Shown here one piece after another: positions 1-10,647 of a stretch of 64,000 bases of DNA. Below the pieces are notes generated by a model that was not told the DNA's origin, did no database searches, and saw only the letters and a list, made by a program, of their open reading frames with translations. Positions within the stretch are counted from its first letter, which is position 1; each line of letters begins with the position of its first letter. This DNA comes from Cheiracanthium punctorium. Lineage: Eukaryota > Arthropoda > Arachnida > Araneae > Cheiracanthiidae. The stretch is from positions 62,001 to 126,000 of the forward strand of contig JAWZYV010010352.1 of NCBI GenBank assembly GCA_038373885.1. The letters are read 5' to 3'. The translations under genes were made by a program, and so were the position numbers.

Positions 1-403
1 TAGATTTATTGCATCTTTTTTTTCTTGCTGTATTTTATTCATATATGAATAGTTCAATATTTGATAAGTTATCCTTCTAAATATTTATACTTTATCAGTC
101 TTGCGTATTTCAGCAAGTTTTTTTTCAGTTTATCTTAAAAGTTTAATAAGCTGTAAGTTTTATAAAGAAGAGAGCTTTATAAGATATAAATTTATCTAAT
201 AAAAATTTTTTAAAAATTTAATCAAGTACCTTTCACATTGTAGAATAAATAATTTTTACTAATTTCATCACAATTAGTAAAAGACTAATGTATAGGTATA
301 GGGTTCTGGCTTACCGCGCGGCCACTTTCTCCATCTGTAATGTGAATTCGGGTTTGGACCCCTCAAAAAGTCCTCCACCCAAGGCATGTCTAAATTAAGC
401 AGT
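1..403. other. AT-rich non-genic DNA, possible old repeat at its end
   Basis: No coding potential is visible in the first 295 bases. From about 296 the base composition rises and a GGTTTGGACCCC string near 350 resembles a decayed pol III B box, so 296-403 may be an older tRNA-derived repeat into which the next SINE inserted. This is weak: no A box at the right spacing was found. Confidence 0.2.
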
Positions 404-418
404 CAATCCTTGTGTAGA

Positions 419-708
419 AGGGGCCATGGTAGCCCAGTGGTTAACGCGTTGGACTCGTAACCGGAAGGTTGTGGGTTCGATACCGGCGTACCACTAAAGA
501 CCACCGTGTACATGCGGCGTACGTGCACGTTAAATCCGTGGTTCCGAAAGTCCTCTCGGCGGTCGCTAGCACTTTCCGAGGAGTGCCAATATTCAGAAGT
601 CCCCCACCTTCTGATGAGGTTCCAAATTGTGGCGGGAAATTAGGGGAAGGACGTATATGTAGCTCTAAGCGACACATTCAGTGACGCGAGCTGTCCTCTC
701 CTGGCAAA
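419..708 (+). mobile_element. tRNA-derived SINE with 15-bp target duplication
   Basis: The 5' part is tRNA-like: an A box (TGGTAGCCCAGTGG, 427-440) and a perfect B box (GGTTCGATACC, 474-484) at normal pol III promoter spacing, with a threonine-like CGT triplet in the anticodon position. The anticodon stem pairs poorly, so this is a SINE head and not a working tRNA gene. A tRNA-unrelated body of about 200 bases follows. The element is bracketed by the same 15 bases (CAATCCTTGTGTAGA) at 404-418 and 709-723, the target duplication expected from LINE-assisted insertion. ORFs across the body on both strands are artefacts. The perfect duplication suggests a fairly recent insertion. Confidence 0.85.
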
Positions 709-723
709 CAATCCTTGTGTAGA

Positions 724-2296
724 TCTGCCACAAAACATAAATAACTTTCATGATAATTTACAGTGAAAGTAAAAAGTTTAATATATTTAATATTAAATAA
801 AAATCATAATCACTTCCAAACACTGTTATCGAGGTTGTCCTAAAAACCCTGACCTATAGAGTTTCCTTCTTTAAATGTTGATCATAGACATATAGAATAA
901 ATTACATAGTTATTTTATGGTATCAAATAAAATTTTCTGAATATTAAATGTAAATAAATAGAAACATGTATTTTTTATACAGCCCTCTTTCTTCTAAGAA
1001 GGCTTACAGATATGTTTAATCAAAGTTGGTGAGGGGGCAATAAGCTTTGCTATATCAATAATAGCAAAAATATAATTATTAAAACTATTCTAACAAAACA
1101 AATTAACCATTAATTTTAATAAGTGTTATAAATAGCCAATATTTTATATTTTAAGAAATAAGTTTTCAATCATTTTTAAAAAGTTTCCTGTAAAAAGGGG
1201 TTTTTAGCATTCAGAAATGAAAATTTGTTTGAAAAGTTACAATTACACTAACATTTAATTTGAAGAGTTTATTTTAAGTTGTTTTTATTAGTTGTTGACT
1301 TATTAATACCATGACTTAAAAAAAGCATTTTTAAAATAAGACTATTCATGCTTAAAATGAATATTTTAAAAAACAAAAATATGTATACATAAATATATAC
1401 TGATAAATCATTCATTATTCTAATAATTTAAAACCGAAAAGCTAACAAGATGAATCAGAATGAATTATGATGTGCATGAATGAAATGAAATAAAATTATG
1501 ATATGAAATAAAATCTTGCACTTATAAAAAGAAAGCCAGTAAACATAAGCCATGGTTGGTAAGGAATAAACTGAAGGTCAGAATTTATTACAGAGAACGT
1601 GCATGTTAAAACGGTGTGATAGGATATTCTTTTTTAGAGTGATCTTGGTAGGTGAGAGATAGTACTTAAAATTTTCGCAACTGCTACAATTTGTTGCGGA
1701 ATGACTAGTTCTGGTCCTTGTCCTAAGAATACAAACAAATTGAACATTCAGTTTGTTAAATTAGTAATTAATTAATTAAACTTGGTAAATTAATAATTCA
1801 TTAAATTAAACTATTTCTCTATTTTATTATGTTCAGGATAATTTTTAAATCTCGTGCATTTTTAAAGTCTCCCCTTTTAAAGGTGAGTAGGTGTAAAGGC
1901 AAACACCCCCCCCCCCATTCTTTAAAAAAAATTGTGATCAATTTCAGTTAATTAAAGGCACATGGCTCTAATCTACTAAATATTTTGATTTTAATTTGTA
2001 TATGTTTTAATGTCATTTATATAATTTATTACTGTTTAGATCACATAAAACTAGGAAATAAAAATGATTTAAATACTCTAGCGGAGAAAAATCAAATGAT
2101 TACGAGTTTAAATTTCATTCAAATTTAAATAAATCGTTTGAAATCAATTGAGTTTCTATTTAACGCTAAAAATACCCTTTAAAATAATTTTGAATATTTT
2201 GTTTTTAAAAAAATCTCAATACAATGACTTTATCTTTCTCAACAGAATAATTGATATAAAAATTAATTTTTTAAATTGTGATAAAATATATTTATT
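724..2296. other. gene-free AT-rich stretch
   Basis: No ORF with recognisable protein content, no RNA gene and no terminal repeats were seen. A short C homopolymer lies near 1908 and a nearly palindromic AT-rich patch near 1765-1805. Nothing else can be supported. Confidence 0.5.
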
Positions 2297-2304
2297 ACCG
2301 CACA

Positions 2305-2733
2305 CAGTGGCGCACTCAGGATTTTGGTTTGGGGGGGGGGCTGGGGTTACAAATACTGCCAAACTCGGTTATAAGTGACCTCGATTATAGCTATAACTCC
2401 ATTATAACTTCAAAATATTCGTTACCACTTGCCTATAGAACGCAAGCCCAATCTTTTCATAGTCTTTTTTTCAACCAATATCTAATCTTTCCAGTTCTAA
2501 CTTTAAAAGTTGGTAATTTATGCACTAGCTGTAAGTATTTATTTAAAAACCAACATTCTCCCACTTTTAATTAATCCCCCCCCACAAAAAATTAGAAATA
2601 ATTTGAAGACAATTTTTTAAGGTAAAATATTATAATTCGTTAGTGACAATTTTCAAAGTTTTTCACATCTAACACTCCAGGTTTAAGGGGGGGGGCTTTT
2701 GCCCCCATGGCCCCCTCCGTGGGTGCGCCCATG
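2305..2733. mobile_element. hAT-type MITE with G-rich ends
   Basis: The left end CAGTGGCGCACTC and the right end, read inward as CATGGGCGCACCC, form imperfect 13-bp terminal inverted repeats (TIRs), each followed by a run of G on the inward strand. The flanks ACCGCACA (2297-2304) and ACTGCACA (2734-2741) differ at one position, as expected for an ageing 8-bp hAT target duplication. There is no transposase. The ORF crossing the left end is an artefact. Confidence 0.65.
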
Positions 2734-2741
2734 ACTGCACA

Positions 2742-3003
2742 GCTTTTAAATGTTTTTCTGGATATAATATTCTTGAATGTAAAATCTGTGCAGTACGAAC
2801 CTCAACCTAAAAAAAAACCTGTTTGTTCATCTTGCCTTAGGCGTTTTCCGGTACGCTATCTCCCATAGTCCCCAGTCCCCATTGTCCGGGGAATCTCCCG
2901 TATTTCTTTCTTGGAAGGGACACGGCTTTCATGACCTTGACAAGTAGCTTGACTAGCTAAAAGCAATTAATTCCTTTTTATTTAATGTTGTAAATTTCCC
3001 TGA
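2742..3003. other. spacer without gene
   Basis: Mixed composition, with a slightly GC-richer patch at 2830-2945. No frame, splice sites or repeat ends could be supported. Confidence 0.4.
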
Positions 3004-3007
3004 TTAA

Positions 3008-3283
3008 CCCATTTGTGCCTGGATATTTTTGCGACTTTCTTCGATTTTTACTGATAACAGAAATAATAGAAAAATTTCTGATGACAAATTCTTGAACAAG
3101 GGATGATTTCTTTTAAAATCATTATGCATAAAAATCGAAATATCAACATCCTACTTGGTCATGTTAAAATATTTTGTAGAGTTGAGGCTCAATACTCATG
3201 AATAAAGGCTAGGAAAAATAAATAACGTTTCCGACTAATAGCGAAAATGCCGTCCCAAAAAAGGGACACTAGGCATAAATGGG
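3008..3283. mobile_element. piggyBac-type MITE with TTAA target sites
   Basis: A 276-bp element with 13-bp inverted ends, CCCATTTGTGCCT on the left and AGGCATAAATGGG on the right (12 of 13 paired), flanked on both sides by TTAA (3004-3007 and 3284-3287). Ends that start with CCC next to TTAA are the hallmark of piggyBac-superfamily elements. It has no coding capacity and would need a transposase supplied in trans. Confidence 0.8.
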
Positions 3284-3465
3284 TTAATATGAAGATATAT
3301 GCTCTCAAAATATAAAAAGTGGCTCCTTTACTTCAAAAACAAAAGAATTTTGAAGCATTCCAATATTTGATTAAATACCATTATTGTATTTACTACAAAA
3401 CAAAATAAGTTCATGTCAATATTTAAATAAAAATTATTATTCTGAGGGGGTATTCTTTTTTTTCT

Positions 3466-3572
3466 GGTTCGCGTTTTTTCCGGTTCGCGTTTTTCCCGTT
3501 CGCGTTTTTCCCGTTCGCGTTTTTTCCGTTTGGCGTTTTTTCCGTTCGCGTTTTTACCGTTCGCGTTTTTTC
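3466..3572. repeat. 15-bp minisatellite, about seven copies
   Basis: Tandem copies of a unit close to CGTTCGCGTTTTTCC, with small differences in T-run length and one GGCG variant. Overlapping ORFs on both strands (runs of Arg/Glu/Lys on the minus strand) only translate this repeat. Each unit brings two CpGs, which stands out in such AT-rich DNA. Confidence 0.9.
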
Positions 3573-4874
3573 CTACATTCCCTAGACTCAATAAATAAAT
3601 ATGTTTTTAAAGAGAACTAACTTCACAAGTATGAATTATATTTATAAAACATTTATTTTTTCGGCCGAAATAATACTTTTTTGCGATTATTTCCCGAAAT
3701 CGGCGATTCAGGACCGTGACCGAAATGACAAAAACTTAGTTTACTGTGCTAAAAACGTAAAATAAAACTCATAAATGCCCCAAAAATTGTGGTCTTTATA
3801 AAAAATCCAGCTTTAAGAAAAACGTATTAAACTTGAAAAAATAATGAAAAAAAGGCTACAAATCTATCAAGGACCATGATTTGTCCCGTTTTGTGAGAAT
3901 CACCCATATATATATATAAATAATAATAATCCCAATTATAACCCCCCCTCAAAATAACCGATTTTAAGTTGCAGAAGTGTGGGGAGCTATAATCAGGTTT
4001 CTAAGGTATTTTTACTAGAGGGGAGATATTTATTTTTAGGTACAAACCTAAGCCCAGCTATTGCCACAGATTTAGAATACATATTAAGAATTTATATTCC
4101 TAAGTGCTTTTAACATTGTTATTCCCCCTCCATTCCTTTATATCCCCTTTTTTCTCCTATAAAAGGCAGCAGTCGATCTGGTCTGTTTATACATTCTTGG
4201 AACTGCTAACTACAGAAGCAGTTTTTTTTTCTTTGAAAATTTTGCACGTGGAGCTATATCAAAATCTGTTCTTAATTTCATTTTTCTCTAGCTGTGTTTC
4301 ATTTTTTAATGAAAAGGTTTTTATAAAAAATCCCTATCAATGGAAAAAAAAACTATTGAAAATAGGCTTTACATAAAGTGTTTAGGCCTTACATAACAAA
4401 CCTTTGAACCAATAAAAAGCATAAAATTGTGGTGGGAAGACAGCATCTTACCAAGACGACCAAATTTGATGGAAAAATTATGACACGTTCTGTAATTTAG
4501 TTAAATGCTACGAATAATAACTTCTTTGTTTTAACCATGAAGCTCGGGAGGAGAAACATCGACTTGTTATCCAACTTGGACCAACTACGCAGTATGAGAA
4601 TTGCCGACGAAACTGCGGCTACCATTGATTGCGCCATCTATTGACGGTAGCGGAAAACAACATCGCGCGCGCGCGCTTTCCGATTTCATGCTTTCCTAAT
4701 TGGGATTTATACATTTATGCTGAAATTTCATGAAGTATACACTAACATTTGAATAAATAAATATGATAATTAATATGCATATATAATAATTTTGTTTCTA
4801 TATTACTTAGTTACAACGATGTAATATCAGTTTGAAAATTTAATAAATTAATTAATAATTTAAATAAATTCTCT
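3573..4874. other. gene-free stretch with a CG-alternating patch
   Basis: No supported gene. C-rich tracts occur near 3942-3952 and 4120-4150. A GC-richer patch at 4550-4685 ends in an alternating (CG)n tract at about 4662-4676, possibly the remains of an unrecognised repeat. ORFs here have no protein-like composition. Confidence 0.45.
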
Positions 4875-4878
4875 TTAA

Positions 4879-6120
4879 GGGGACAGCCTACTTTTAAGAA
4901 TGGGAAAATGTAGAAATTTTAGTTCAACTTTCATAATTAAAAAAAAATATATAATGAATGCATGCAGAAACACAATTTTTTTTCAGTTAACTACTATGAC
5001 ATTACTCTATTGATTAAAAATATTATTGTAGTTTATTATAAAGGTGATAATTTAAAAACTATTATTTTACCACACAATATTGTAAAAACAATTCAAGGGT
5101 ACTTTCCCACTGCGCGCAAGATATCTCAATTAGCATTCCTTTGATCCTCATAATTTTTTTCTAAATTAAACAAAACATTATAATTAACAATCTAAATTAA
5201 AATGGTTTAATTATTTTCATAATTTAAATTAAAAAAAAATATTTAATCTAAAAGTTTAAATTATCATAAAAATTTTGATAGTTTTACAATCATAACTTTT
5301 TTTCTATGAAACACAACCATTTCATTTTAGTTCATTTTGTTCATTATATTAAAATAAAAGCCTGAGAAAAATTTCAAGTTGATATCTTAAATAGTTTTTA
5401 AAATATCATGCGCGCAAACTTGAAAAACAGTGTTTTGAGAAAACGCCAATTAAAGTTCAAATTGTAGTTTTGGAACATAAATTTAATTTTTAAAAATTAA
5501 AAACATTTTCTATTGAACCATTTACTATTTAAAAATAATTTTACTGAGTATTTAAAAAGATTAACCCAAAATATGTTTTAATATGGCTTAAGAAACATCA
5601 ATCTAAAGAAAAGCTCGACAATTGTAAATATGTACATACCTTAACAAAAGATACATTTTTAGGATATAAAGGCACGAATATTGGTAAAGTACATTATTTG
5701 AAGTTATTTTAATAATTATATCCATGTATATATTTTTTTTTTACTATGCAACATAAAAATTTGATTTTATTTCACTTTATGAACTTTTCGATTTAAAATT
5801 TTCCGCTTTCATGCACATTGCCTTCGTTTTCTTTTATTGCCTCAAACTGAGAACTTTTGAGCATTTTTCTGGCTCTTCGAGTTTCTAAATTAAATTCTGT
5901 ACATTTCTTTTCTGCCTCTTTTATGCTTTTAGTGTCAACATTAGTTGCAACTTCTACAGCATGCTGCCCAACTTGCGTTTACATTTTCCTTTTTATCTCA
6001 ATAAATAATTGTCATACAGAAAAATGGTTGGTATCAATCTTTTTAGAATAAAGTAAACTATTTAATGAGATAAAAATCTCAAAATCAATTTTTGGGGCAT
6101 TTTAAAAGTAGGCTGTCCCC
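4879..6120. mobile_element. non-autonomous TTAA-flanked DNA element, 1.24 kb
   Basis: Perfect 19-bp TIRs GGGGACAGCCTACTTTTAA (4879-4897) and its exact reverse complement (6102-6120), each bordered outside by TTAA (4875-4878 and 6121-6124). TTAA targeting suggests the piggyBac superfamily, but piggyBac ends normally start with CCC and these start with GGGG on the outer strand, so the family is uncertain. The interior is AT-rich. The ORFs at 4962-5144 and 5857-6051 match nothing I recognise and are probably chance frames. Perfect ends suggest recent movement. Confidence 0.85.
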
Positions 6121-6124
6121 TTAA

Positions 6125-7117
6125 AACTGCATGCGAACGATATAATAGATCAGTTTTTGACATATATTTTTGGTAGCAATTCGGTAAAAATTAAAAAATA
6201 TTCCCTGCCTTCTTTCAGGCTATAAATTCCTCTTATATACCCGCTCTTCCACATTATATTTTATTTATTATTATTTTTTTTTTGTCTTTAGTCTTAAAGT
6301 TGGTTAGTTAAACCATAAAACAAAAACAAATATGGAAAGAGAAAAACATTTAACGCCGTTTTTCAACACCACCAGAGCCTGATTATAACCAACAAGGGCC
6401 CCAGGAATTGATGAATTTGGGGGGGGGGCATCTATGAAATTTGTTTTATTTTTCATAATTTTTGATATAAAGAAGGATGTTTCAGAACAAGATTTGAAAT
6501 TGGGGGGGCCCTGGGCAAAGTCCCGATTTGCCCGTGCGATAATAAGGACCTGAGTACCACAAAAAATTACATAAAAATCAATGTCTTTTCAGTATCAGTA
6601 TCATTTTTCAGTACTACAAAAAATTTCATAAAAAGCATAAAGGAAAAAAAAATATTAATTCAATAAATACATGCATATTCAGTGATTGACTCTTTTGCAT
6701 CAGTTTTGCAAGCTTTCACATATCAGAAAAAATCTAATATTTCTTTAATTTTGAAAAATTTTGTATTTAAAAAAAAAAACAGACTTTGAATTGAAAATAT
6801 TTGTTTCTGTATAAGTTTTGCAGACTTATGCCAAAAATATCTATTCATTTGTGTATCTCTTATATATTATAAAATCCCCTCCCCCACCCTAATTAAATTA
6901 ATAAACAGAAAAATATTATTCATAAAACTGTTATTTTTTTTAAAATGGACAATTTCAAAGTGTTATACTGCTGTTTCAATTTGATTATTGGGCCAAATGC
7001 CAATTTTAAAGTGTTCATATTAGCATTATACTACTACTAACATGTACAAAAGGTTTTCTATTTACATAGTGTTACTTTTTATGTTATACATTTATAAGGG
7101 GCCATATTAAAGAAATA
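6125..7117. other. gene-free AT-rich stretch with G-run patches
   Basis: No coding signal. G-runs at about 6420-6428 and 6501-6507, each next to a GGGCCC-like string, look like the ends of a decayed small MITE (about 6397-6540), but no target duplication was found. Confidence 0.35.
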
Positions 7118-7255
7118 TTATGGTGATGCTGTATTGATGCTGTTTGGAGCTTTAAATAACGTTGGATTTTTCTTCCCGAGCGATACATTTCTTTTTCTGG
7201 CTTCTGGATATCCACTGTCACATCCAGGTGCAAAGAAGTGACTCGCTCGACCCAT
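7118..7255 (-). pseudogene. THAP zinc-finger N-terminal fragment
   Basis: A 45-residue minus-strand frame from the ATG at 7253-7255 to the TAA at 7118-7120 reads like the start of a THAP DNA-binding domain: MGR, then FFAPGCDSGY (residues 7-16), then LFKAP (33-37), the usual THAP layout of an early Cys pair followed by a Phe-Lys-Ala-Pro turn. THAP domains are C2CH fingers found in P-element transposases and host transcription factors. Here the first zinc-binding Cys seems replaced by Phe7, and the later Cys and His are missing because the frame stops. An acceptor-like TTTTGATAG lies just upstream of the ATG. It may be a first coding exon of a host gene, or a P-element relic. The longer overlapping minus-strand frame (7084-7308) is the wrong frame. 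Confidence 0.45.
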
Positions 7256-8109
7256 ATTCTATCAAAATAATTTATTTTATTAAAAAAATATAGCTCGTTC
7301 ACAATCAAAACAATGCTAAATCCCTATTGAAGCGGTGCGCTGCACCTCCTGCCTGTGAAAATGGATCCTGGTCCGTTTTCCCGCCTGATCGCCCATTCCT
7401 GATGACTCTCCTTAGAGCTTCATGGTTTTAACCGTAGAGTGCATACTGTTGCCAATTGACTACACTCACATTTTTCCGTAATAAAAAGAAAATTTTCTAG
7501 TTTTTGTCTGAAATATGCATTTAAAATAAATATAAGACCACATGGAAATAAATTTTAGTTTTTAAAAGTGTATAGTAACATTGTTTTTAGAGCAAACAAA
7601 CATGAATTCACAGCACGTGCATCCAGTTCACTGAACCAATTTTTGTCTGCATTTTTGATTGCTTCTAATTTTCATTACTAAATGAAAATGAATACAAAAC
7701 TATTAAAAATAGTAGTATTACGATTAAATAATGTAGAATCAGGCTATATTACTTTCTTTTGTTTTATGAGATCTATAGAGTGGGCACTCTAATTTTTCGG
7801 ATTTGAATATTTTTCATGATTTTTCTGGGAAGCTACAAGCTGAAATTTTTTAAAAATATTTTTCCAAGCATAAGTAAGCCAAAACAAAGCTACAATTTTA
7901 TTTTCAGTCATTTTAAAAAAATCATGCATTGTAGGGTTAAGTTTTAGTGTTTGGAGATAAATATACCTGCTACTGTGATATAAGTGATGCCATAAGCTTA
8001 AAATTCCTAATATTTATTTGTTATCATCAATTTGCACCTTGCAGTAGTCACTTAAAAATACATTTTCTTTAAAAAAATTTTTAAGTTATCTCTATGTTAC
8101 CTATTATTA
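7256..8109. other. gene-free stretch, possible upstream region of the THAP fragment
   Basis: 7320-7450 is richer in G+C and CpG than its surroundings and lies just upstream (on the minus strand) of the THAP-like start, so it could be an untranslated leader or promoter; no TATA or initiator could be placed. The remainder is plain AT-rich DNA. Confidence 0.25.
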
Positions 8110-8238
<129 letters not shown>

Positions 8239-10647
8239 CACAGGGTGTCTAGTGCTGATGGTGGCCAATGGCCATTTCTTAAACCGTTAGTCAGAGACAC
8301 ATAGTTCAAATTGCAAAAATGCTTTAAATTGTATAATATATTATATCAGAAACAATCAATAAATAAGTCAAAAGTCATTGTCAGTCAATAATCAGTCATT
8401 AAGTCAATAAATCAATTCCCATAAAAATTACGAAATTCAAATTTTTTTCGGTTCCCCGGTCCTATCAGTTATATTTAGAAAATTTTTCTTTATGCAATTT
8501 CATGCACAATAAAAAAAAAATTCGCCTTTCTACAACCAAAATTCACTGAATTATGAAGCAGCTAACATTTTAACTTAGGTCAGCTTTCCATGTTTAAAAA
8601 ATGTTCCTTTACGGTAAACCATTAAGGGATCATATAAATATTGAAATTTTAAATAATAGGTTTTAATTTCATTTTCTGGCATAATGGGAGAAAGAAGCAA
8701 AACTAATTTTAGAATACTAATCTATAAGCAGAGAGTTACAGTCGAGCACTATAAAAATCCCTCCAAGGTCAGACTTACTAAATCGTGTGTAAGTGTAGCA
8801 TGCAGATGTGTCACACCAAGTAATGTTACACAAAGTACAGGAAGAGTTTTCTACACGGGTGCATCTTTGCATTGAAGCCGAAAGAAGCTACTTTGAACAA
8901 ATGTTACTTTAACAGGATTTGTAATATTATTTTAAGTTTCTAAAATGCATGTTTTCGTACTTTAAAATGTTTCATTTTCTAATTTAATATTTAATGAAGT
9001 GTTTTATTCTCTCTTTTTTTTTTAAGTTATTTAATACCAGTTCATTATAAACACTCTTTAAAAAATTCTATTTTCAGTACAAGATATATTTTTATATTAA
9101 TTTATTGGATACACATAGTTAAATGTTAATCTTCTTTTGAAATCTACAGTCATAAAATAGTTAATGAAATTTCTAATAAATATTACAAGGCTCAAAATGT
9201 ACTTTAGTTTTCCTCATATTCATTTTGTATACAACCCTTATTTCACAGCTCGAAAAGTACTCAAACTTTAAGCAGCTGTAACTCTGTGAATTTTGGTCAT
9301 AGAGGACAAATTTTCTTTCATTGAGCATGAAATTGTCCAAAGAAAAAATTTCTAAATATCACTGATAGGACCGGGGGACCGCATAAAATTTAAATTTCGT
9401 AATTTTTATAGGAATTGATTAATTGACTTCAATTCCTATAAAAATTGTTTCTGATATAATAGATTACATCATTTAAAGCATTTTTGCAATTGGAACTGTG
9501 TCAGGGCCGTAACCAGAGGGGGGGCTAAGGGGGCTGAGCCCTACCTAGAAGGCTTTCAGCCCCACCTAAGATTTGAAAAGCTTTTTGTAATTTTATAGAT
9601 AAATACAGAAGTTTAGAAAAGAATGATTCTTAACAATATTTAAATTTTGCATCATTAAAAATACTCCTTGTTTTGAGAAAATTTATCATCATAATTGATA
9701 GATTTCTTTTGCTGCTCTTGGTTGCATGTAGCACTGGATCTTGGATCTTTTCCGAGAACACTAAAGTGTTGCTCTTCCTTTAAGTTCTTTACACTTTAAT
9801 CTATTCCCCAGGGCAACGATTTCGAAGGGTGTAAGAACTTGAAACAGCCGCCTCGCTAATCCCTCGTTTTTAATTTGCCACACAGGTCGGGTTCAACCAC
9901 TCCCCGCATTGGGCAAAGTATAGTATATGTTAGTGCAGTAATAAATTTGAACTTGGCACATGAAAGACTGTCCAACCTCCAGCCTTTATTTTTCTGTTTG
10001 TTGATCTTCACAGATTCAAAACTTCTGTGATTGATTTGTCAGGTCTGCCTCTTTCTTTGTCATTTTTCATCTTTGTTAATCTCTTTGAAGCCCGACTTAA
10101 TGTGTGGTCGTTTTGAATTACAAGTGCTTAAGTTCCCACGGAGGTGGTCATAGCCAGAATCTTTACAGACAAAGAAATACACAAAATGGGAAAATTAACA
10201 ATGCAAGATTGATAGCTAAAGTTTTGATGGAAAATACGGCAATCTAAAATTCAGCCGTCAACAGCAAAGCCGCTATCTCCCAAAAGACACGGTGTGATAA
10301 AAGGCTTTTTGAGTTTGAATGCCATAAAGCAAACTTAAAATTCATTGACAAGTCACTTCAGAATAACCCCCCCCCAACACACACCCGCTTACTCTCTTCA
10401 AACTAGAGATGCGGAAATAAAATAAAGCTGGGAAGGTATGTGTATTTGAAATCTGTTCTCATACTGATTGGAAGAGTGTGGTGAAAGAATTAGCCAATGG
10501 ACTGAGCTCCCATGCACCCATACAGTAGTACAAACTGAAAAGTTAAAATAAACAAAGTATAAGCACTTGATGTTTAGAATCTATTTATTGGATAAGTTCT
10601 CTTGAGTTTTTCAAGATTTGTAGCAGACTCTCGAATCGCAAGGTAAA

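Noticed and set aside
427..500. A functional threonine tRNA gene
   Set aside because: The anticodon stem pairs badly, and the sequence continues as a SINE body enclosed by a 15-bp target duplication.
2148..2574. Two overlapping plus-strand ORFs of 76 and 98 aa
   Set aside because: They cross the left end and G run of the hAT-type MITE and have no protein-like features.
3328..3620. Overlapping ORFs rich in Arg/Glu/Lys or Phe/Val
   Set aside because: They only translate the 15-bp minisatellite at 3466-3572.
6397..6540. A small hAT MITE
   Set aside because: G runs and GGGCCC strings are suggestive, but no target duplication or paired TIR could be confirmed.
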